Below are positions 56,347 through 64,000 of a stretch of DNA of 64,000 nt, one piece after another. Both the position numbers and the translations under genes were made by a program. A model generated the notes under the pieces. That model was not told where the DNA came from. It did not search any database and saw only the letters and a list, made by a program, of their open reading frames with translations. This DNA is from Wurfbainia villosa (taxonomy: Eukaryota > Streptophyta > Magnoliopsida > Zingiberales > Zingiberaceae): assembly GCA_025175895.1 (NCBI GenBank), contig CM046004.1, positions 18,649,011-18,713,010 of the forward strand. Direction: 5' to 3'. The first letter of the stretch is position 1; each line of letters starts with the position of its first letter.

Positions 56347-57285
56347 ATGGCTTTCAACCCACTTGCTGTGATATTAAAATAAAATAAACTTACTGGAACA
56401 AACTACATTGATTGGAAAAGAAATCTGGATATTGTCTTAACTGCGGAGGAGTACAAATTTGTACTCTTCGAGGTCTGTACTCCTAAGCCCACCGATGACT
56501 CTGATGAAAAGGAGAAAGAAAGTTATAAGAAATGGATCAAGGCAGATGAGATGGCGCGGTGTTACATTTTGGCATCTATGTCAAATGTGCTACAACATCA
56601 GCATCAGGCCATGGCCACAGCTTATGACATGATGTTCAATCTCAAGGAACTTTTCGGACATCAGAGTAGGGTGGCTAGACAGGAGGCAATGAGAAACTTG
56701 ATGATGACCATCATGATCAAGGGAACACCCGTTAGGGATCATGTTCTCAAGATGATGGCTCATCTTAATGAGATGGAAGTCCTCGGAGCTGAGATCGATG
56801 GGGAAACCCAGGTCGGTATCATTCTCCAGTCTTTGCCTAGGAGTTTTGAGCAGTTCCGCCTCAACTACAACATGAACAAGAGGTTGTATTCGTTGGTGGA
56901 GCTTCTGACAGAACTCCAGGCGACAGAGGGGCTTTTTCGTCAAAGCGCTCAAGCCATGGTTGCTCAGAAAGTTTCTTCTTCTAAATCGAAAGGTAAGAAA
57001 AAGAAGAAGCAAGGTGGAGCAAAGAAAGTGGCAGTGGGACCTCATGCAGGAGTGAAAAAGCCGAAAGACAAGTGCTTCACTTGCAAGCAGACTGGACATT
57101 GGAAGGCGGACTGTCCTCACCGAAAGAACAAAGGTATATCTTCTTATTTAGTTGTTGAAACATGTTTAGCGGTGTTATCTACCAGTGCCTGGTGTGTAGA
57201 TACAGGAGCCACTGATCATGTCTGCAATACTTTACAAGAGTTCCAGGAAACCCGATGACTAGCTGAGGGAAAGATTACCGTCTTC
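56347..57285 (+). pseudogene. gag: Element K gag and start of protease, two nonsense codons
   Basis: The ATG at 56347 (MAFNPLAVILK) is followed by TAA at codon 12 (56380-56382). The same frame then continues through NYIDWKRNLDIVL, the capsid domain (SLPRSFEQFRLNYNMNK), a Lys-rich stretch and the knuckle CFTCKQTGHWKADC (about 57073-57114). The protease active site CVDTGATDHVC is near 57190-57222. A TGA at 57256-57258, probably from CGA, interrupts before the frame goes on into pol. An internal ATG at 56551 is available after the first stop but would lose the capsid N-terminus. Confidence 0.9.
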
Positions 57286-60263
57286 ATGGGAAATGCTTCA
57301 AAGGTGGCGGCTATTGCAGTGGGAGACGTTTATTTATCTTTTGATAGGAATAAAGTTTTGATTTTGAGAAATTGTCTTTATGTACCTACTTTTAGAAAGA
57401 ATTTAATTTCAATTTCTAAATTGTTTATGGATGGATATTCTATTTCTTTTAATGACAAAGTTTTTATAAAAATGAATAGGGAGATTATCTATTCTGGTAC
57501 ATTGGTTGACAATTTGTATACTCTTGAACCGAAAACTCCCACGATGCATATAGAAGTAAATAACTCATCTTCTAAGTCTAATAAGAGAAAAGAACCTTCG
57601 AAAATGAACCAGACATATCTTTGGCATCTAAGGCTTGGTCATATTAACCTGAGCAGAATTCAAAGGTTGATAGCTGATGGACCTTTGGGTTCATTAGTAG
57701 TGGAGGATCTCCCAACCTGCGAATCTTGCTTGGAAGGTAAAATGACCAAGAGGCCTTTCAAGGCCAAGGGGTATAGAGCCAAAGATGTGTTAGAATTGGT
57801 TCATTCTGATTTGTGCGGTCCTATGTCTATCCAGGCAAGAGGTGGTTTTGAATATTTCGTCTCTTTTATAGACGATTATTCAAGATATGGATACATTTAC
57901 TTGATGCGCCGCAAGTCTGAATGCTTTGACAGGTTCAAAGAATTCAAGGCTGATGTGGAGAACCGTCAAGGAAAGAGTATCAAGACCCTACGATCTGATC
58001 GTGGTGGTGAGTACCTCTTGGGAGAGTTTAGGAATTACTTATCAGAGGCTGGGATTCAATCCCAATTGTTTGCACCTGGCACACCCCAGCAGAATGGTGT
58101 AGCGGAGCGAAGGAATAGGACTCTTATGGAGATGGTTAGATCGATGATGAGTTATTCAGAGTTGCCAGTTTCGTTGTGGGGGTATGCGCTGGATACGGCA
58201 GTGTATACTCTGAACTTGGTTCCATCTAAATCAGTACCTTCTACCCCTATAGAATTGTGGACTGGGCGAAAGCCTAGTCTGAGACATATTCGGATATGGG
58301 GGAGTCCAGCACATGTGCTGAAGGCTGATGCTGGTAAGTTGGAACCTCGTACAGAAGTGTGCATGTTTGTTGGCTACCCTAAGGGAACGAAAGGTGGTTT
58401 GTTTTATAATCCTAGAGATCAGAGGGTGATCGTTAGCACGAACGCCAGATTTCTAGAGGAGGATTATGTAATGAACCACAAGCCCAAGAGTAGGATTGTT
58501 CTTGAGGAGTTGACAAGGGAAGTCCCGACTTCAGTACCACCGGTACAAGAGGAGATACCACAAGTCACTGCACCGCGTGTCACAGAGCATACACAGGAGG
58601 CACCTCATCGTAGTGGGAGGGTTGTTAGACAACCCGAGAGATTCATGTTTTTGGGAGAGTCTTCGGACTTAGTCCCTGGTGAACATGAACCTGATCCCTG
58701 GACATATGACGAGGCACTCCAAGATAGAGATGCGGTATCTTGGCAAAGAGCGATGAATTCAGAGATAGAATCTATGGATTCTAATCAAGTCTGGGAGCTA
58801 GTAGAACCACCCGATGGTGTAAAAGCCATTGGATGCAAGTGGATCTACAAGAGAAAGAGAGGAGTAGACGGGAAGGTTGAGACCTTCAAAGCTAGGCTTG
58901 TTGCAAAAGGGTATACTCAGAAAGAGGGTATCGATTATGAGGAGACTTTTTCGCCGGTAGCTATGCTTAAGTCTATCCGGATTCTCTTATCTATAGCTGC
59001 TCATATGGATTATGAGATTTGGCAGATGGATGTCAAGACAGCTTTCCTTAACGGAAGTCTTGAGGAGAACATCTATGTCGAAACCAGAGGGATTCATTGC
59101 TAAAGGCAAAGAGCATCTTGTATGTAAGCTTAATCGGTCCATTTATGGATTGAAGCAAGCTTCTAGATCTTGGAACATCCACTTTGATGAGGTAATCCAG
59201 TCATATGGATTTATTCAAAGTCCGGATGAGCCTTATGTATACAAGAGATGTGATGGAAATGTAGTGGTGTTTCTTGTACTATACGTAGATGACATTTTGT
59301 TAGTTGGCAACAATATCAAAGTGTTATCAGACGTAAGGGTATGGTTGTCCAAACAGTTTGACATGAAGGACTTGGGAGAAGTGGGACACATCCTTGGGAT
59401 CAAAGTTATAAGGGATCGCAAGAAAAGGATGTTGTGCTTATCTCAAGCTTCATACATTGACACTATCCTTGCTCGTTTTAGCATGCAGAACTCCAAGAAA
59501 GGGTTTCTACCTTTTAGGCATGGAGTTCCTTTATCTAAAGAGATGTGTCCCAAAACATCAAAGGAGATAGAGGACATGAAGGCGGTTCCTTATGCTTCGG
59601 CAGTAGGAAGCCTCATGTATGCTATGCTATGTACGAGACTAGATATCTGCTTTGCCGTGGCCATGGTTAGAAGATATCATAGTAATCCTGGATAGGGACA
59701 TTGGACTGCAGTAAAGCATATATTGAAGTACCTGAGAAGGACTAGGGATTATATGCTGGTTTACCGGGCAGATCAATTAGTCCCTGTGGGATACACGGAT
59801 TCTGATTTCCAATCAGATAGGGATAACAGTAAGTCTACCTCGGGTTTTGTGTTTACTTTTGGAGGTGGAGCCATAGTATGGATAATGTGTCAAGCAGAAA
59901 TGTGTGGCGGACTCTACCATGGGAGCTGAATATGTGGCAGCCTCTGAGGCAGCCAAGGAAGCTGTATGGCTCAGGAACTTCTTGATGGACTTAGATGTGA
60001 TTCCTGGTTTGCCCAGAACTATCACAATTTATTGTGATAACAGTGGTGCAGTTGCAAACTCGAAGGAACCACGAGCCTATAAGGCGAGAAAACACATAGA
60101 GCGCAAGTACCACCTGATACGAGAGATCGTAAAACGAGGAGAAGTAGCTGTCGCCAAGATTGCATCAGAGGAGAACCTGGCGGATCCATTCACTAAGGCC
60201 CTTCCAGCGAAAGCGTTGGATAGGCATGTGGAGGACATGGGGATCAGATGTATGGCAGTATGA
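57286..60263 (+). pseudogene. pol: Element K pol: protease end, integrase, RT, RNase H
   Basis: A 605-codon frame (57286-59103) covers GNASKVAAIAVGD, the integrase finger (WHLRLGHINLSRIQRL, CESC), the catalytic residues in SDLCGPMS, FIDDYSRYGY and SDRGGEY, PQQNGVAERRNRT, and RT blocks GCKWIYKRK and DYEETFSPVAMLKSIR. A one-base shift near 59080 moves RT to the next frame, with YVDD at 59282-59293. A TAG at 59693 and a frame change near 59890 separate RNase H (YTDSDFQSDRDN, then GAEYVAASEAAKEA). It ends with the ADPFTKALP motif and a stop at 60261-60263. Length is normal for copia pol. Confidence 0.92.
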
Positions 60264-60284
60264 TGACAGTATAGTCTTTTAGTA

Positions 60285-60296
60285 TAAGTGGGAGAT
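60285..60296 (+). other. Element K polypurine tract
   Basis: AAGTGGGAGAT immediately precedes the 3' LTR and resembles the A-family tract. Confidence 0.8.
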
Positions 60297-62380
60297 TGTT
60301 GGAATGTATACTGAAAGCCTAGCTCTTTTTGTATGAACATTTTATTTTGAAATAAGAATCACATGATCATTGTTTGCACTTTATATTTATGTGTGCATAT
60401 TGTCTAATATTTTACATTGTAGATAACATGGTGCTTGGTGTGGCACAGAAGATCATGTTATTAGTCCCTTGTAGAATATAAGTAAAGGCTTACAACCAAG
60501 ATGGTTTTGGACAAACCATTGGCATGGTTGTAGTGTAGCTTGGTATTGTTTTGTCTTGAACATAGAGTTACACCAGTACACTTAGGTGTATTGAGCAGGA
60601 CCGACATAGAGGTGATTCAATTTATTGCTGACTACATAATTGAATCAGACCTCGGATATTATATTGTACATGCTCTTAATCCCGATATAATAATGGGAAC
60701 ATGTACTTAGTATTTATTTCTTTGATTTACCAGAGGGTGAGATTTAGATGGATTAAATCAATATGCCCTGTAAGTTGGTAAATGATATTATTTACATGGT
60801 GTGTCATTGATTATAGGAGGAAACCGTATCCTATGTATTAGGTTGATGATGTCCCCTTGAGGAGCTCATAAGGTTCATCATGTAAACCCAGCTGGTTGAC
60901 TTAGTCAACATGATGATAAGGTTGAGTGGTACTACTCGAGGAATTAGATGTTAATTAATTTATGGTCAATAAATCAATTAATTGACAGACATTCGATATC
61001 TTAAACACGGGGAGATGGATGTACAAATAATATATGGAGCTCATATTAATTTATGGGGGTTGGTGAGGTAGTTCAATGATGATCCTCTAGTGGAATGGAA
61101 CATCATTGATGGATCAAGTTTGTGTGGTTCCGATCCATCGGGTGGCCAAGATCCAACTCCTCATTATGGTCCCTATCATAGTCTAATATAATCCTCATGA
61201 AGTCTAGATCCAAGAATGGAAAACAAAACCCTAGAACCGACGGTTGAGATTAAATCTCTAGATCCGACGGTTGGGATTAAATTCCTATAACCGACGGTTG
61301 AGATTAAATCTCTAGATCCGATGGTTGGGATTAAATCCCAAGAACCGACGGTTGAGATTAAATCTCTAGATCCGACGGTTGGGATGAATCCCTAGAACCG
61401 ACGGTTGAGATTAAATCCCTAGATCCGATGGTTGGGATGAAACCCTAGATCCGACGGTTAGGATGAAACCCTAGATCCGACGGTTGGGATAAAACCCTAG
61501 ATCCGACGGTAGAGATTAAAGGAGGCTTAAGCCCAATTCTATAAATAGAGGGCTAAGGCTTGGGCGGCGAGGATGGTTCTTTGGATTAGGGTTTTGCCTC
61601 TCAAGAGTTTTGGCAGCTAGGGTTTGGTGTGTGGTTTGGGCGGCAACAAGGAAGGAGATTAGGGTTTCTTCCTTTTCTTCTTGTTGGCCGGTGCTCACTC
61701 CATCCTCCTCCTTGTTTTGGCCGGCTCTCTTCCTCCTCCTTTTCTCTTTGGTGGCCGGCGGTTCTCCATACATTGGTGGCCGGCGCTTCTCCCATTCATT
61801 GGTGGCCAGCGACAACATTGTCACAAGGTTGGCTGGTGCTCAACCATTCACTCCTTGGCCGGCGGTTACATCGAGCTCCTTGGCTTGGTGGCCGGTTCTA
61901 GAAAGGAGAAGGAGCTTTGTTTGGTTCTTCTCTTTGTTCGGAGCGAACAAGGAAGAGAAGAACTTGATCTAGGAGGCTTCTACTCGTGGAGGATCTTCTC
62001 CCACACGACGTCCACGAAGAGGATAGGACATACAGTAGAAGATCGTGAGGTATAAAAGTTTTATAACTTTATTTTCTGATCTTAGCATGTTCTTGTATGC
62101 ATGATTGTACTAGTTCGCATATGCATGTATTTGTATAATCATGGACCCCGAAGACGAACACAAAAACCGGCGATCCATCCGTCGTCTCTTCCACAGCTAA
62201 TTAACTAGAAGAGTTGTGTTGCTTGAACAACTAGTTTGTTCAAGCGATCACTCAAGTTGTTAGCACGACGACGAAGTGGTTATGCTTAGGAAACTCATTC
62301 CATCCAGATTAGTTTTTTCATTAGTGAAAATTTTAATCCGGGGACATGGAGCCAATGAGCCTCCGAAGCAACTCCCTTCA
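60297..62380 (+). repeat. Element K 3' LTR
   Basis: It is 2084 bp, almost identical to 53158-55284. It has an 11-unit 27-bp array (61238-61518), TATAAATA at 61540-61547, and an extra 12 bp near 61082-61093. Confidence 0.94.
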
Positions 62381-62385
62381 AAAGG

Positions 62386-62652
62386 TAGGTTTGTTACCTT
62401 GTCCTCCACATTGTTTTGTAATTGGTTTGTCTCTTACCTCCAATGAGGAAGATACTTTTTCGTGCTTTGTCCTTCAGAAGCGATCAAGGATCGCATAGCC
62501 TTGGACTAGCAACCGGTTGGTTGTGAACCAAGTAAAAACAAACATGTCCTTGTGTTTTATCTTTTCTTATTTCTGCTACAATACTTTGTGTTCTTACGAG
62601 TTAGTTTTTCGAATGCTATTCACCTCCCCCTCTAGTGTTTCTCGATCCCACA
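62386..62652 (+). repeat. Element J 5' LTR, right segment
   Basis: It resumes TAGGTTTGTTACC after K and shares with the E LTR the TCTCTTACCTC-AA-GAGGAAG stretch, GGTTGTGAACCAAGTAAAAA and the end CTATTCACCTCCCCCTCTAG. It closes GATCCCACA. Confidence 0.85.
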
Positions 62653-62667
62653 ATTGGTATCAGAGCT
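62653..62667 (+). other. Element J primer-binding site
   Basis: ATTGGTATCAGAGC directly after the LTR matches initiator tRNA-Met. Confidence 0.86.
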
Positions 62668-62811
62668 GGGGCACTCAGATTTGGTGCAACCACCGATCGA
62701 GCACTTTCTTTTCATATTTTTTTGTTTAAGTTAATTTTTCTTCCCGCACTACTAATCCAAGACCAAGTCTTGGAATTTTCTTTGTTTTTCAAGTTTTTGC
62801 GAGGAATCTGA

Positions 62812-64000
62812 ATGGCCCACCTTGAGGGGTATAGCACCGCCCGAGCTCCGTTCTTTAACGGAGATTACTTCCATTATTTGAAGGGTCGGATGGAGTGTTT
62901 CTTGAAAACACAAGTCGATATGTGGATCATAATCCAAACCGGCTTTGCTTTACCCACCAATGATCAAGGGGAACCATTAGACTACGACAAATAGACCAAT
63001 GCAACGAAGAGGCAAATCAAAGTTGACGCAAAGGTGACCCAAATCTTGCAATGTGACTTATCCAAGGAGGAGCTCAATTGAATTGGACCATTTATCAGTG
63101 CCAAGGACCTCTGGGATAGGCTAACCGAACTTCATGAAGGGATGTCCAATGCAAAGGTATGTAAAAGGGATTTGTTAGTCAATAAATTGTACAATTTAAA
63201 GATGCAGGAAAATAAGACTGCTAGCTAGCTCCATGCACGCATCCAAGACATATTAAATGGTCTTCATGCCATCGGACAGAAGGTGGAGAACCGCGACATA
63301 ATAAGGTATGCATTAAGGGATTTTCCTAGGACGACTTTGTGGGCATCCATGGTTGATCCTTATAAAGTTTCTAGGGATTTATCTAAAATTAGAATAGATG
63401 AGTTATTTTCAGAATTTGAATTACATGAGCAATCTAATTCAGCCCCGGTCGAGAAGGGTATTGCTTTGTATGCAGGTCGAAGAAAGGCAAAAATCAAATC
63501 TCCTCCTGAAAAAGACAAGTTCGAATCGGAAGTAGACAAAAAGATGGAGACTGAACTAGTCAATCTAGTTTGAAAGATGATCAAGCATAGAAGGCGACCC
63601 ACCAAGCTGAGGCTAAAGAATAAGCAACCGCAAATCAAGAAGGCACTCAATGCAACTTGGGAGGAATCATCGGAAGAAGAAGAAGACCAAGTTAACAACT
63701 TTGCATTCATGGTGAGACTGACAGAGTCCGAGTTTGAGTCTGAACCGGAAGCTGACAACAAGTTCGAGTCCGAGTCCGATTCTGGATCCGACATCGAGCA
63801 CCAATTCAAGACAAGCCACGGATCTGTATCCAGTTCAAAAGAATCAATCAAGGTAAGTCAGTCTTTAATTAAAACCTTATATAGTGCAATTAAATTTTTA
63901 GATAAGAAATTAGCTAAGCCTGAGTCTAAAGTCAAGTCATTGCTTAAGGAGGTTAAACTCAAGCATGAGGCTACCCTAACCTCTTCAACTAGTCAAGTTC
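62812..64000 (+). pseudogene. gag: Element J gag (SIRE-like), interrupted, truncated by window end
   Basis: The ATG at 62812 starts MAHLEGYSTARAPFFNGDYF and KGRMECFLKTQ, the N-terminal gag domain of SIRE-type copia. Stops occur at 62992, 63079, about 63224 and 63571. The remaining pieces follow D gag in order: LWDRLTELHEGM, FPRTTLWASMVDPYKVS, ELFSEFELHEQSN, a long acidic/Ser-rich region (EESSEEEEDQV, EFESEPEADN) and SLIKTLYSAIKFLDKKLAK. Where D has the CCHC knuckle, J moves directly from LRLKNKQPQIKKALNATWEE, so the knuckle seems to have been deleted. Confidence 0.84.

Larger units (their letters stand above)
53158..62380 (+). mobile_element. Element K: complete, young Ty1-copia element
   Basis: LTRs 53158-55284 and 60297-62380 (about 2.1 kb) are nearly identical apart from one repeat-dimer copy and a 12-bp indel. 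Perfect AAAGG duplications lie at 53153-53157 and 62381-62385. Inside are a primer site, a 1-kb leader, gag and pol in copia order and a polypurine tract. Gag and protease share one frame. Lesions are stops at 56380, 57256 and 59693 and frameshifts near 59080 and 59890. The target was the LTR of element J. Confidence 0.94.
52046..64000 (+). mobile_element. Element J: SIRE-like copia element, right end outside window
   Basis: The 5' LTR (52046-53157 plus 62386-62652, about 1.38 kb) is followed by a primer site and SIRE-type gag running to the window end. The LTR start TGTTGGTGCAGGGGCACTAG and end GATCCCACA match the E/D style. It is interrupted by element K. Pol and the 3' LTR are outside the window, so a target-site duplication cannot be checked. 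Confidence 0.87.

Noticed and set aside
56590..57120. 176-codon minus-strand ORF opposite K gag
   Set aside because: It is antisense to well-supported gag with capsid and zinc-knuckle motifs; a shadow.

Overview
The window looks like heterochromatic DNA of a flowering plant with a large, repeat-rich genome. A monocot is possible, but nothing in the sequence fixes the species. Essentially all 64 kb is LTR retrotransposon. I see no convincing host protein gene, rRNA or tRNA gene. Ty1-copia elements dominate, with primer-binding sites of the initiator-tRNA-Met type (TGGTATCAGAGC or close variants). There are also remnants of a Ty3-gypsy element.

Layout. (1) 1-6569: right part of copia element A (leader, gag, pol, 3' LTR). 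(2) 6570-9346: old gypsy debris H, with a plus-strand LTR joined to minus-strand protease and gag remains. (3) 9347-50760: an old A-family copia element, C, flanked by the 5-bp duplication CATAC and inserted into the gypsy gag. C is stretched to 41.4 kb by later insertions: an A-type LTR (9835-12064) flanked by a 215-bp duplication; G (12610-17997, gag-only); D (21249-29561, complete SIRE-like copia, minus strand); E (29638-34905, non-autonomous, zinc-knuckle ORF only); F (35485-36576, solo LTR); and B (37025-46603, complete A-family copia). (4) 50766-52045: the other half of the gypsy gag and a minus-strand gypsy LTR/leader. (5) 52046-64000: 5' part of SIRE-like element J, whose LTR is split by K (53158-62380), a complete copia element flanked by AAAGG. 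J gag runs off the window end.

Target-site duplications bracket C, G, D, E, F, B and K, so the insertion order can be read directly: H, then C, then the insertions inside C; J, then K. A, B and K carry mostly readable gag-pol with a few lesions, C and H are heavily decayed, and G and E have no pol and would need proteins supplied in trans.

The most interesting signals are: a candidate leader intron in two copia families, with a donor near the LTR end and an acceptor just before the gag start; short repeat or palindrome arrays immediately upstream of the LTR TATA box in every copia family present; a stop-filled spacer between gag and protease shared by SIRE-like elements; and a zone (about 34.3-44.1 kb) where differences from sister copies concentrate at CAG/CTG sites, which suggests uncorrected base-calling errors at methylated CHG sites.
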